A DNA stretch of 64,000 nucleotides from Phoronis australis (lineage: Eukaryota; Phoronida; Phoronidae), in contig NMRA01000458.1 of assembly GCA_002633005.1 (NCBI GenBank), positions 296,872 through 360,871 on the forward strand, read 5' to 3'. How positions within the stretch are numbered: position 1 is the first letter of the stretch; each line of letters opens with the position of its first letter. Shown here piece after piece: positions 50,585 to 62,292 of the stretch. Both the position numbers and the translations under genes were made by a program. Below the pieces are notes generated by a model. It searched no databases. It saw only the letters and a list, made by a program, of their open reading frames with translations, and was not told the origin of the DNA.

Positions 50585-51320
50585 GGTAACACTGAGAGGG
50601 TTCATCTATTCACAATAGATATGTACATACCTTGGAAGTAAATGTTTTAGACCACTGGGTACTGTCATCTTTCTCAAACTGAATGGAAATATATGGTAGT
50701 TTTCCTGAGCTGTGCAATGTATGAGGAGTCCAGCTGAAACTGACCACAGTCTTTGTTCATACACTGGTTGACACTTTTCTAGATGAAACCGACTCCCTTA
50801 ACCACCTGGAACACCCTAGATTGTACCGGCGTAGTTTTTAAAGTAGTGTTCTAGCTGTAACGTAGTGTACATTGGTGAAACCGATACACCTCTCTGAACA
50901 TTAGAAGGATCTTGAGTCTGAATCGTCCCGACTGTTCACTCGCAGTCAAAAACAGGCATCAAACTCTACTTACCACAAGTCTGCTATCACAGATCATGCT
51001 CTTCAAAACAATCATATGATTGGCTGGGAGAAGTCAGCTACTTCAGACAATAATAGCAACAAGTTTTCCAGATGGATGAGAAAGTCTGTTTACATCAAGA
51101 AAAGTGGCAATCTGTGTATGAATAGAGACTGTGGTCAGTTCCAGCTTGACCCCTCATACACTACAGTGCTCATCATAACCCTCATGACATCATTCATGAC
51201 GTCACACACTGGTTCCATTCAGTTTGAGAAAAGACCGCAATACCCAACGGTTGAAAACGTTAACTAGCAAGGTAGGTACATATCGTCTGTGAATAGATGA
51301 ACTCTCTCAGTGTTAGTAAC
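50585..51320. repeat. Foldback element, inverted arms about 230-250 bp
   Basis: The left arm (50585 to about 50815) and right arm (about 51070-51320) are inverted copies. Outer ends pair GGTAACACTGAGAG with CTCTCAGTGTTAGTAAC. Further in, CTCAAACTGAATGGAA pairs with TTCCATTCAGTTTGAG and AAACTGACCACAGTC with GACTGTGGTCAGTTCC. The arms have diverged and the middle is unique. There is no coding content. Confidence 0.75.
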
Positions 51321-51631
51321 AATCACTAAAACATTTAAGCTCTTTTGGTAATTTGTTCCAAAAGCTGCCCATTGTAGTTTGTCCCATATGTTGTGGTATT
51401 TGACCTTCAAATACCAAGCAAATGTTTCCCCTTATAAGCCAATTTGCAAATAGTGATACCATTCAAGCCTAACTTCAACAGAATATTGTTATTTTAGATG
51501 TACTGGGCTAACCAGATAGTCCCAACAAATAAGAAAGCGTGAGTTCAATCACACAAATGTAAGCCCGTCAAATGATAAGTGAAGCTGCCTTTTCGTGCCA
51601 TGTTGCGTCACTGCGAGATCCCTGCACAAAC

Positions 51632-52120
51632 AACAAAAGGTTGTATTGAATAGGGGGTCTATATACAACACCATTGCAAGCGGGTGTTATTGGCAGCTGT
51701 TCGAATTAAAAGGGGGTTCTCGTAGTGACATAGACAAAAGCAAGCCAATATGCCTAACAATTCGTTACATTTAGCAATTTGTGTCAGAAGTGGGCTTAGA
51801 GCGATGCTCTTAATATACTGTAGGAACCAAATTTACAGGTGTTACCGTTGAAGATAGGCTTTCAGTGAACAAGGGCCATTTACCATGACCATGTTTAAAG
51901 ACTTCAATTGCAAGTGATTTCATTCTAAAGTTATTACAGCAATACAAAGTTTGTCCTACTTTAATAAAGTTGCATTTAAGGGAAGTCAGTGTTGTAGAAA
52001 ATACAGAGTCATGTCTGCATGAAAAGAAAAGATGAACGCTGACCAATTTATTCAGAGATGTCAGGAGAGACAATAGCATAACATACAAGCATGCAGGGGA
52101 GATAACTCCACTAACGTTAA
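51632..52120 (-). mobile_element. Probable LTR of Gypsy A, copy 1
   Basis: This non-coding stretch lies just past the pol stop on the minus strand. It holds an AATAAA (plus-strand TTTATT at 52047-52052), and its far edge (AACAAAAGGTTGTATTGAAT) coincides with where the two Gypsy A copies begin to match. An LTR is inferred from position and content. No second LTR was found, so the exact ends are uncertain. Confidence 0.5.
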
Positions 52121-52170
52121 CTGTCACATAAATCAATGAACTTATAGTCCAGTAATACAATACAGTCTAT

Positions 52171-53410
52171 TCACAGATCCAGCTTGACCACAGGTTTCGG
52201 TACTCGAGTTGATCGTCTTAACACAGGTTTAGGTAACACTTCAGGCTCAGGTGTAGATGGCTGTGACACTTCAGGAGCTGGTAACGTAGGTTGAACAACA
52301 TGTTTCTCAGCAGTTGTTCCAGAATGCATGAGAAATACTCAGTTTCTGCGTATCTGCGAGACAGTCTCTGTTAGAACTTGGTAAGACCGAGGCGTAGATA
52401 ATCGCTGTTCGATTTCCCCAGGGAACAGAACAGCTAAGGTAACAGTTCTGTGATGCTTATCGAAGTTCGATCTATCCATCCTCTCCTGTGTCTGTAAATT
52501 TTTGTTGTCAATGTTCGGAAGTTCTTGGAGAGCTTCCTTAGTTGTCGGCAAAGTGGTCCGTAGACGTCTTGACATCGAAAACTGACTGGGTGATAACCCA
52601 TTACGCAACGGTGTACAACGGTAAGCCAGAAGTCCAACAAAGGGGTCTGTGTTCTGCCTAAGAATGTTTTTAGCTGTTTGAACCGCTCTCTCTGCCTCGC
52701 CATTGGCCTGAGGGTATAATGGAGAGGATGTAATGTGATCAAAATGATACTCTTGCAAAAAGAGACGAAAGGCGTCACATACATACTGAGGTCTGTTATC
52801 GGAGATCAAAGCATCAGGTATGCCATGAGTAATGAAGATACCTTTAATAGCCTCAATAACATGTTGAGCACTTGTTTTAAGTAGACATTTTATCTCAAAC
52901 CAGTGTGAAAAGTAGTCTACAACGACGATATAGTAAACTCTGTCAATTTCATATAGGTCAGGTGCAACTCGTTCCCAGGCACGATCAGGAAAAGCTGACG
53001 GAAGAAGGGGTTCTTTCTGTTCAACAAAATTTTGTGCACGTAGGACATTGTCTACATATGTTTTCTATCATCGAACTAACCAGAGGCCACCACACGCTTT
53101 GCATAGCTCGGGCTTGGCATTTGGAGATGCCAAGGTGACCTTGATGTATCTGGTCCAACACTTCTATTTGGAGAGACTGGGGTATGATTATGCGATCGTC
53201 ATACATGAGCAGATCATCAGTCAAGGTTAGGTGATAACGTCTGCCTTTGTAGGTTTTTAGTAGTGGTTGGTCAGGGGGAAACGATGGCCAACCATGTCTA
53301 CAGAAGGCGATAACTTGCATGCAAACAGGATCTTCTGCCTGTACACTTTTAATTTCATGGGTGTGATGGACGTACGTGACGGACGTACAAATTTGCTGTA
53401 CGTCTGTCAC
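52171..53410 (-). mobile_element. Gypsy A pol fragment (integrase and C-terminus), copy 1
   Basis: Ty3/Gypsy integrase fragment in two overlapping frames. An H-X3-H/C-X2-C zinc region (IHQGHLGISK, CRQCPTC) is followed by a stop near 53021, caused by a 1-nt loss relative to copy 2. The core has VVVDYFSHW, the second catalytic Asp in ALISDNRPQY and the Glu in PQANGEAERAV. A basic tail RRSTRVPKPVVKLDL ends at 52171. Gag, protease and RT are absent upstream; sequence at 53410 changes to unrelated DNA. Non-functional. Confidence 0.88.
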
Positions 53411-53411
53411 G
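53375..53411. repeat. 37-nt hairpin upstream of Gypsy A integrase, copy 1
   Basis: CGTGACGGACGTACA, a 7-nt loop AATTTGC, then TGTACGTCTGTCACG. Fourteen of 15 positions pair. The same structure is kept in copy 2 at about 56427-56461. Confidence 0.8.
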
Positions 53412-54230
53412 TAATTTCTGACTAAACAAATAATCCCTGGGATCCGAAATTTTGGTCAATAGTATAGAGCAACAAGTTAAAAGAGAATCTGAAATTACTT
53501 TAATTTTGAATAAAAACTTTTAACGTAACAAAACTTTTTAACACTTTTTTGTGACGGACGAACAGCACCATGATATCCAGGAGTTGACCTTTGACCAAAG
53601 AGGTCAGTGATGTGCCAAAGTTGAAATGTTATTTTTTATAAAGTTTGGGGTTCGTGTGATTGTACAAATTTGAAAACACCATACTTAGCTTTTTTATGAT
53701 AATAATTAGCAACACACATGAAAATGGAGCTAATTTCTTAGGTAAAGTCACCCCCAAAAACGGGTCCATTTAGGCACAAACATTGAAAGTTATAGGATAG
53801 TCAAATATGGGTCCTGAAACTAGAGAGAATGGGCTTTCAGACGAGACCAGAAATGTTAGTGTAACCACTATTTCAATTTTTTGTCTCGAGGTTGACTTTT
53901 TCACAGAATTGCCCGTGACAATGAACTTGCACGCCCGACATCAACTTGCATGTTTACGAAACTTTATTTTTAAAACTTCTTGTCCTTTGTTACGATGAGA
54001 AATATTTTTTGTTTTGATACCTTGTTTTCTAGGCCCCCATACACAATGAAGCCGTGTCTGCCCATCGGTCAAAATAGTGCAGATATTGAACAGCAGCAGC
54101 CACATGAGACGGAGTCAAAGCAGAGCTGTAATGTTTTGATGTTTCCTGTCACTTCAAATCAACACAGTATCTCCTACTCGAATATCGCATGATTTTACTC
54201 CAAATTTATTGTCAGCATATAATTTCATTN

Positions 54231-54667
54231 CAATTTTCACAATCATCCTTTGAGCGGTTTGGTTGATAGAGGGGTGGACGCACAAAAACAGACACGAAAA
54301 CACTAAAAATGGCCACTAGGTGGCGCAAACTATGTCGAATCCACCTGAAAACGACAGGATAGCGTCATCTCACTAATAGGTGCCTACATACCAAATTTCA
54401 TGAAAATCCGTTAAGGACTTTTGAAGATACAAAGGTAAGCGTAAAAAACTAAAATTGCCACTAGGGGACACACCGGTAGTCGGATCCGTCCGAATGTTCG
54501 CACATGCCGTCCCATTCATGAATGGAACATATGTGCCAAATTTCATGAACGTATGTCAAAGGGAATTGGAGATAAAGCAGCGGACGCCGGACGAACGCCG
54601 CCCGGACGGACGGACGGACAGACGGAGATGACGGCATAATGCGTCCACATATAAGTATGTGGGCGCA
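54231..54667 (+). repeat. Short interspersed repeat between the two Gypsy A copies
   Basis: Non-coding. It contains CTAAAAATGGCCACTAGGTG, two CCAAATTTCATGAA blocks and a GGACGGACGGACGGACAGAC run near its end. It shares a core with 41205-41480. Sequences ending in ACGGACGG runs are common non-autonomous repeats in marine invertebrates, but the family is not named here. Confidence 0.5.
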
Positions 54668-57289
54668 TAACAAAAAGGTTGTATTGAATAGGGGTCTATA
54701 TACAACACCATTGCAAGCGGGTGTTATGCGCAGCTGTTCGAATTAAAAGGTGGTTCTCGCAGTGACGTAGACAAAAGCAAGCCAATACGCCTAACAGTTC
54801 ATTACATTTGGCAATTTGTGTCACAAGTGGGCTCAGAGCGATGCTCTTAACATACTGTAGGAACCAAATTTACAGGTGTTACCGTTGAAGCTAGGCTTTC
54901 AGTGAACAAGGGCCATTTACCATGACCATGTTTAAAGACTTCAATTGCAAGTGATTTCATTCTAAAGTTATTACAGCAATACAAAGTTTGTCCTACTTAA
55001 ATAAAGTTGCATTTAAGGGAAGTCAGTGGTGTAGATAATACAGAACCACGTCTGCATGAAAAGAAAAGATGAACGCTGACCAATTTATTCAGAGATGTCA
55101 GGAGAGACAATAGCATAACATACAAGCATGCAGGGGAGATAACTCCACTAACGTTAACTGTCACATAAATCAATGAACTTATAGTCCAGTAACACAATAC
55201 AGTCTATTCACAGATCCAGCTTGACCACAGGTTTCGGTACTCGAGTTGATCGTCTTAACACAGGTTTAGGTAACACTTCAGGTTCAGGTGTCGATGGCTG
55301 TGACACTTCAGGAGCTGGTAACGTAGGTTGAACAACATGTTTCTCAGCAGTTGTTCCAGAATGCATGAGAAATGCTCAGTTTCTGGGTATCTGCGAGACA
55401 GTCTCTGTGAGAACTTGGTAAGACCGAGGCGTAGATAATCGCTGTTCGATTTCACCAGGGAACAGAACAGCTAAGGTAACAGTTCTGTGACGCTTATCGA
55501 AGTTCGACTTGTTGCACAATCTATCCATCCTCTCCTGTGTCTGTCAATTTTTGTTGTCAATGTTCGGAAGTTCTTGGAGAGCTTCCTTAGTTGTCGGCAA
55601 AGTGGTCCGTAGACGTCTTGACATCGAAAACTGACTGGGTGATAACCAATTACGCAACGGTGTACAACGGTAAGCCAGAAGTCCAACAAAGGGGTCTGTG
55701 TTCTGCTTAAGAATGTTTTTAGCTGTTTGAACCGCTCTCTCTGCCTCGCCATTGGCCTGAGGGTATAATGGAGAGGATGTAATGTGATCAAAATGATACT
55801 CTTGCAAAAACAGACGAAAGGCGTCACATACATACTGAGGTCAGTTACCGGAGATCAAAGCATCAGGTATGCCATGAGTAACGAAGATACCTTTAATAGC
55901 CTCAATAACATGTTGAGCACTTGTTTTAAGTAGACATTTTATCTCAAACCAGTGTGAAAAGTAGTCTACAACGACGATATAGTAAACTCTGTCAATTTCA
56001 TAAAGGTCAGACGCAACTCGTTCCCAGGCACGATCAGGAAAAGCTGACGGGAGAAGGGGTTCTGTTTGTTCAACACAAGTTTGTGCACATGTAGGACATT
56101 GTCTACATATGTTTTCTATCATCGAACTAACCAGAGGCCACCACACACTTTGCATAGCTCAGGCTTGGCATTTGGAGATGCCAAGCTGGCCTTGATGTAT
56201 CTGGTCCAACACTTCTATTTGGAGAGACTGGGGTATGACTATGCGATCGTCATACATGAGCAGATCATCAGTCAAGGTTAGGTGATAACGTTTGCCTTTG
56301 TAGGTTTTTAGTAGTGGTTGGTCATGGGGAAACGATGGCCAACCATGTCTACAGAAGTCGATAACTTGCATGCAAACAGGATCTTCTGCCTATACACGTT
56401 TAATTTCATGGGTGTGATGGACATATGTGACGGACGTACAAATTTGCTGTACGTCTGTCACGTAATTTCTGACTAAACAAATAATCCCTGGGATCCGAAA
56501 TTTTGGTCAATAGTATAGAGCAACAAGTTAAAAGAGAATCTGAAATTATTTTAATTTTGAATAAAAACTTTTAACGTAACAAAACTTTTTAACACTTTTT
56601 TGTGACGGACAAACAGCACCATGATATCCAGGAGTTGACCTTTGACCAAAGAGGTCAGTGATATGCCAAAGTTGAAATGTTATTTTTTATAAAGTTTGGG
56701 GTTCGCGTGATTGTACAAATTTGTAAACACCATACTTAGCTTTTTTATAATAATTAGCAACACACATGAAAATGGAGCTAATTGCTTAGGGTAAAGTCAC
56801 CCCCAAAATGGGTCCATTTAGGCACAGACATTGAAAGTTATAGGATAGTCAAATATGGGTCCTGAAACTAGAGCGAATGGGCTTTCAGACGAGACCAGAA
56901 ATGTTAGTGTAACCACTATTTTAATTTTTGTCTCGAAGTTGACCTTTTCACGGAATTGCCCGTGACAATGAACTTGCACGCCCGGCATCAACTTGCATGT
57001 TTACGAAACTTTATTTTTAAAACTTCTTGTCCTTTGCAAATGGCCGTTGTTACGATGAGAAATATTTTTTGTTTTGATACCTTGTTTTCTAGGCCCCCAT
57101 ACACAATGAAGCCGTGTCTGCCCATAAGTCAAAATAGTGCAGATATTGAACAGCAGCTGCCACATGAGACGTAGTCAAAGCAGAGCTGTAATGTTTTGAT
57201 GTTTCCTGTCACTTCAAATCAACACAGTATCTCCTACTCGAATATCGCATGATTTTACTCCAAATTTATTGTCAGCATATAATTTCATT
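54668..57289. repeat. 2.6-kb direct duplication, copy 2
   Basis: The second copy of the block described at 51632-54229. Unlike copy 1 it continues without a gap into Gypsy B at its right edge, so it probably shows the original arrangement. Confidence 0.92.
55209..56395 (-). mobile_element. Gypsy A pol fragment, copy 2
   Basis: Same element and layout as copy 1, with different damage. The cysteine region reads through (CPTCAQTC), but the second catalytic Asp is Gly (ALISGN) and the next codon is a stop near 55845. A stop also follows SKCQA near 56159. Copy 2 has a CAATCT-containing insertion near 55512 that copy 1 lacks. Non-functional. Confidence 0.88.
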
Positions 57290-59763
57290 CGTTGTTTTGC
57301 TAATTTGTCATTTCCTTTTGCCCTTTCCACGAAAGAGTCCTGTTTTACACTTTTAGTAATCCTGTGTAACTTTGTTTGAGGTTCACGTCCAAACAACAAT
57401 CTATGTGGTGATACTCCAGTCGAGCTATGCTATTTAGCACGATATTGTCTCAAAAATTTGTACAGTTCCTGCTTCCAGTTTTTACCTTCCGTAACTGCAG
57501 TTCTTATACATTTCATCAGCGGTTTATTGAACGATTCTGTTTGCGCATTTCCTTTTGGCTAATGCCGAGTCATTTTACAAAGTTTAAATCCACTAAACTC
57601 TGCAAACTGTCTGAATGCATACAAATTAAATGGACTTCCATTATCCGATTTCACAACTTTCGGATATCCAAACACAGAGAATATTTTATCAAGCACTGGA
57701 ATCACTGTATTAGCAGAATCTGACGTAGATTTCACAATTTCCACAACTGGGTAATGTGAATGTTCATCAATTACCACAAATAATCTCCTGATGGCAGCGG
57801 TCCACAAAAATCCACACTTAGCTTTTCCCAGGGATTATCAGAGCTCATAGACAGTGGCTCTAAAACTGTGTTCACAACTTGACAGTTCCGTATTTTGTTT
57901 TCAATCATGTTATCCATACCAGGGAACCATATGGATGATCTCAAGAATGCTTTTGTTCTCTGCATTCCTTGATGACCTTCATGCGCAATTTCAGTAGCCG
58001 ATTAACACAATGATGAAGGCATAACTCTTTGATTGCCTCTCATCAGTAGACCATCATTTGCACTTGTTAATTCATCCTGTGTGTTCTTATAATCTGTCAC
58101 TTCGTCCATATTAACACTAGTATCAAATTACAGTGTTTTGGTTTCAAACCAATGTTTTGTTTTGATTAGCTCAATAACTTTCATCAGAGTGTGTCAGCTC
58201 GTGTGGCTAGTTCGATGTCCTCAATCGAAATAGCTTTGGATTTTGTGTGTTGCAAAATACAGTTTACCTATTCTTCCACAATCTTGCTTTCGCACAAAGT
58301 TTGTTCGTTACCAGCAATTGGGTGTCGTGACATATAATCAGCTGGGTTAGATTCAGCCGGTTTGTATTTCATCATGAACTTATATGGTTGTAGCTGTAAT
58401 CCCCAACGTTCGATTCTGAGCAGTGGTCGTTCCTTTTTCCAAATCGTTTCCAGAGGTTTATGTTCCATAATGACCTCAAAGTGATGAGCGCCTCACAAAT
58501 ACATATCAAAATGTTCGCATGCCCATATAATCGCTAGTGCTTCTCGTTGCAGTTTCATGTTCATTCGCCCATTGCCAAGCAGCATCCTTCTTGGTCAGCC
58601 TACGCAGTGGTTCACTGATCGTAGCGTAGTTATCAATAAATCTCGCGTAATATGTTGTCATGCCGAGAAAACTGCGCAACTCAGGCACGTTCGTGGGTGC
58701 CTTGGTGTCAACAATTGCTTTCACCTTTTTGGGATCAGGCGAAATGCCATCCTTAGTAAATACCAAACCAAAGAATTCCATGCTAGTTGTGTTGTACTCA
58801 GATTCCTTGCGATTGAGTATCAGCCCATTGTCCTTAACGAGCGGAATACTTCTTCCAAGTTCCTATCGTGTTCTGCTTGTCTTTTCCCATACAATAATAT
58901 CATACGCTATGTTCTTAGATCCTTTCACATCTTTGATCACATTTCGTACAGCCTCCTGAAAACTTTCAAGAAGCAATATCCGAAATTCAAACGTTTATAT
59001 CTGTACAGTCCTTTGTGGGTACTGAATGTGGTAATGTACCCTCAGCTTTCGACGAGTTCCAGTTGATGGTATCCAAATCTCAAATCTAATTTGCTGAATA
59101 TTTGAGATCCATTCAAATCTGAGATCAGTTCGTTGATCATTGGCATTTGGTGTCATTCCCTTTCAATAGCCATATTCGGTGCCCTCATGTCAACACATAA
59201 CCTAATTTCGTCGTGGTTTTTCTTCGGTGGAGTCACAAACGGCGAAATCCATGGTGTCAGTGTTCCTACCTCAACTTTTTCAATGATATCATCTTTCAAT
59301 AATTGATCAAGTTTCTTCTCCACTTTTTCTCGCAAGTGAAAAGGTGTGCATCTATGATGCAATGCTACAGGTGTGACCTCCAGATTTATGTGTAACTTGA
59401 CTTTAGTATTCTTCAATTTCCCGATTCCATTAAATAATTTTGGCCATTTTTCAACTTCTGGTGAAACATTTCTCATAATTTTAACAAGACCAAGATCTTC
59501 ACATGTCGGATAGTCAATTAGTGAACCATGATTGCCTTCCGCAACCACGACTTCAATGTTATCAAGTGAATGGTCAGTTTCAATTTCCAAACGGCAACGC
59601 CCTTTTACAGGTAATAGCTTACTCTTACCGAATGGAAATAATCTCTACAGATTCTTCGTCAGGAGTTTTGTGGATCCCATCTTCTAGTAGGTTTCTTCGT
59701 CAATAATACTTGTAGTTGCAGCAGTGTCAAGCATGACCGTACATTTAGTGTTATTCAAATTTA
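57214..59763 (-). mobile_element. Gypsy B pol fragment: protease, RT, RNase H, integrase
   Basis: A second Ty3/Gypsy element, in broken frames. Order on the minus strand: aspartic protease active site MLDTAATTS (about 59735), the protease-RT linker (59590-59153), RT with SPFVTPPKKNHDEIRLCVDM and FSKLDLRFGYHQLEL, the RT/RNase H junction (MEFFGLVFTKDGISPDPKKV, 58781), a shortened RNase H region (EHKPLETIW, NPADYMSRHP, 58468-58268), and integrase with HEGHQGM, VDFCGPLPSGDY, VVKSDNGSPF and GNAQTES, ending at 57214. Stops and frameshifts occur throughout. The usual Asp-Asp of the RT active site reads Tyr-Asp (NIAYDIIVW, about 58900). The right edge at 59763 is an abrupt junction. No LTR was found. 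Confidence 0.88.
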
Positions 59764-60018
59764 CCTCTGCACCAGTTGTGGGCGAGAATGACGAAAGTGA
59801 ATTTCTGGAAAACACTCCTATCGATACTACATCAACAGAGGCAAAACCTCAACAACAGGATCCTACTGTCAGACGATCTACACGTGTTAAACGCAAACCA
59901 GGATATTTGCAAGACTTTGTAACTGACTAAAATAAACAATTACTGAACAATTTTCATGGACTGTTGAAATGTGCTTATGTTTGTGTACTTGTAGAAATTA
60001 TTGTAAGTTGAGGAGAGA
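59764..60018 (+). mobile_element. Gypsy pol C-terminal tail with polypurine tract, + strand
   Basis: Encodes a C-terminal pol tail (DPTVRRSTRVKRKPGYLQDF, stop at 59928) of the same type as the Gypsy A tail, but on the opposite strand. A polypurine run GAGGAGAGA at 60010-60018 follows, as expected just before a 3' LTR. The upstream part is missing, cut at the Gypsy B junction. Confidence 0.65.
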
Positions 60019-60300
60019 TGTAATGTTTTGATGGATATATAACAGATATATTACTCACACATACCAGTTAGTGCAAGACAACAATTTAATTGATTCTGAG
60101 TAAAGGAAGTTCTACATATGGTGCTCTTCCATTGTAAGAATTGCATGCTTAGTCATTGTTTTATAATAAGCCACCTTGTAGTGAATTAAGTTAGTTCCAA
60201 TAAAGTATTCTATACAGCAACGCGTGCGTTTATATGCTGCCCTCATTTAAAACACGCACACCGTTATAAGACGCTGCAGTTACACTAGCCAAAACATGAT
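60019..60300 (+). mobile_element. Probable 3' LTR of the + strand Gypsy fragment
   Basis: It begins TGTAATGTTTTGATGG directly after the polypurine tract and carries AATAAA at 60199-60204. The right end is not defined and no partner LTR was seen, so the call rests on position and signals only. Confidence 0.4.
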
Positions 60301-60844
60301 AACTATAGCGCTGTATTACTGCACAGGTTCACTAGTTATGCCTCACGGAGAGTACTTACAATGTACGGCCAATCTGTACGGCTGAAAACCTACACAACCA
60401 GCTTTCACCAAGGTCCAGATTTGACAGGCCAAGTTCCCGGGTTTGGTGATGTTTTATGCTGGTGCCATCCGGGAAACTATCACATGGACGAATCACAGGA
60501 CAGCACAGGACAAGGACGAATGATGTTTACTATTACAACATTCCCCCTTCCCTAAAAGAAGTGAGGCCCACCCGAGAATTAACATCATTCACAAAAAAGT
60601 TTATTGCCCTCCCCCAAGCAAAAAAGTCACAAACTGTTAACATAAAGACAATGTGATAGTTCCCATTTGAAGATGGAGATAAAACAACTGTTAAATCAGA
60701 TAAAACCAATAAAAAGAGTTTGAAGTGCCAGCACACCCCAAATGGACAGTAAAATAGTAGACCGAGTTTTTCAAACGAACAACACATAAGAATTACACAT
60801 AAGACTCCCCAGGTAGGGCTGGATGTAATGGGTCATAATCACTG

Positions 60845-62292
60845 CTACGTGTCTCCAACATAAGGGCTGGCACTTTCTAAAAATACATGCCAATAAGAAT
60901 GGATGCCATTAAGGGTAATATTTTCGTGGAATGGGGGTGGAACTTTAAGCCTCACATCACTCTCGGCCAACCTACTGCAATCCAACGCCAAACTCGAACG
61001 AAAAGCAGAGGTATCCTGGGGTAAAACGCTCTTGTTGGCTAAAAATTTGTTAGAGACTGAGGTAATGGATGGGGTACAACGGGACAGATTGGTGTCAGAT
61101 TTCCTATTGTCAGTTTCACTTTGGACAGAGGGTTGATAACTGCAATTGACATCTGACCCTACTGCAACAGAGCGATATACCTTTTGTGGGATATTGGAGT
61201 TCAGTTTTTTATAGTGTCTTTTTACTTGTTTTTTAATATATCCCACAAGGTTAATTACTTGGGACATCGATTTTTCATTCAGTCTGCTCCAACTTAAAAC
61301 GTTTGAAAACGCTGATGCTACCCACTTGACGTTAGCCGGTCTGTTTTTTGGACAATTGACACGCAAATGATCGCTTTCTCCACATCTAAAGCATTTGTCA
61401 TACTTGTGTGTTGAATGGACAGGACGAACAGGAGCTGTGGTGGGAACTGGACGGGTAGAATCATGGCAAGATGGGACAGTGATCGGACAAACTTTCTCAA
61501 CATTTGGTTTAGTGTTAGAGAAATTGTCCTCCATTTTATAAAACATGCGAGTCATGTGGTCCAACTTTTGGTGTAATAATTTTTTATCTTCTGTTAGATA
61601 ACTAACACGGGACTCTAATACATTACATCTGTCCTCTAAGGCACTGATAGTATCCTCAGATGGATGTTTGGGCGTGACTGGGTAATGACTCTGCATGTAG
61701 CAGTCATCATCAATCACTTTTGAATTTGTGAATGGATGATGTGCATGAATGAGAGCTTTGGTTGTCGAATACCAAACCGCACAATCCAAAGCCTCGTCAA
61801 AAGAACGGGGGCCACTATTAAGGACATGGTGAGCCATTTGCTTATCAATTAACCCCAGGCAAAACCTGTGTATTGACAATTGGTGGTCACTGTTGGAAGG
61901 ATGGGGGAATGCCAACAAAAATAAATGATAGAGCCTGTCAGCCCACTGGTGAAGGGATTCGGCATGCTTTTGGGACACAGAGTGGAACTGTAATTGATCC
62001 ACCCCTGGCACTCCAGAAGAAATGTCAAAGCGTTTTCTCATGGCTTCCACCACATCCTCATATAATGCCTCTGGCCGACTTTCTATAAAATTACAGAGAA
62101 AGCGGAGTGCATCCCTTCACAGCAAAGACTTAGCTCTGCTAAACATTTATCACCAGATCAGAAGTTTTCCCTAGCAAAATGGCTAAACTTCCAGTGGAAA
62201 TCCTTCCAGGTATTTCGCAAGCCCTTGAAAACTAAATTATGAGGAGCATGCGAATCCACTTTATACCCCCTGGCATTTCTTGCGCCAGGACT
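60845..62292 (-). mobile_element. Gag-like polyprotein fragment with CCHC knuckle, copy 1
   Basis: A retrotransposon Gag: capsid-like region (EAMRKRFDISSGVPGVDQLQ, HQWADRLYHLFLLAFPH), a predicted coiled coil (RVSYLTEDKKLLHQKLDHM) and a zinc knuckle CFRCGESDHLRVNC (C-X2-C-X4-H-X4-C) that binds RNA. The C-terminal part past the knuckle reaches a stop at 60845 and is present only in this copy. The N-terminal part is cut off by a 1-nt deletion near 62118 (CATCCCTTC versus CATCCCCTTC in copy 2). No pol follows. Confidence 0.85.

Larger units (their letters stand above)
51632..54229. repeat. 2.6-kb direct duplication, copy 1 (ends at N 54230)
   Basis: It matches 54668-57289 nearly base for base, with small indels and scattered substitutions. 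It contains the Gypsy A LTR and pol tail, the hairpin, and the last part of Gypsy B integrase (KFGVKSCDIRVGDTVLI, complement of about 54155-54229). The match stops at the N at 54230 at the same base where copy 2 runs on into the rest of Gypsy B (57290). Confidence 0.92.

Noticed and set aside
54120-54145. Second LTR start, because TGTAATGTTTTGATG also occurs here and at 57187
   Set aside because: Only 15 bp match the LTR start at 60019, with no polypurine tract or longer similarity.
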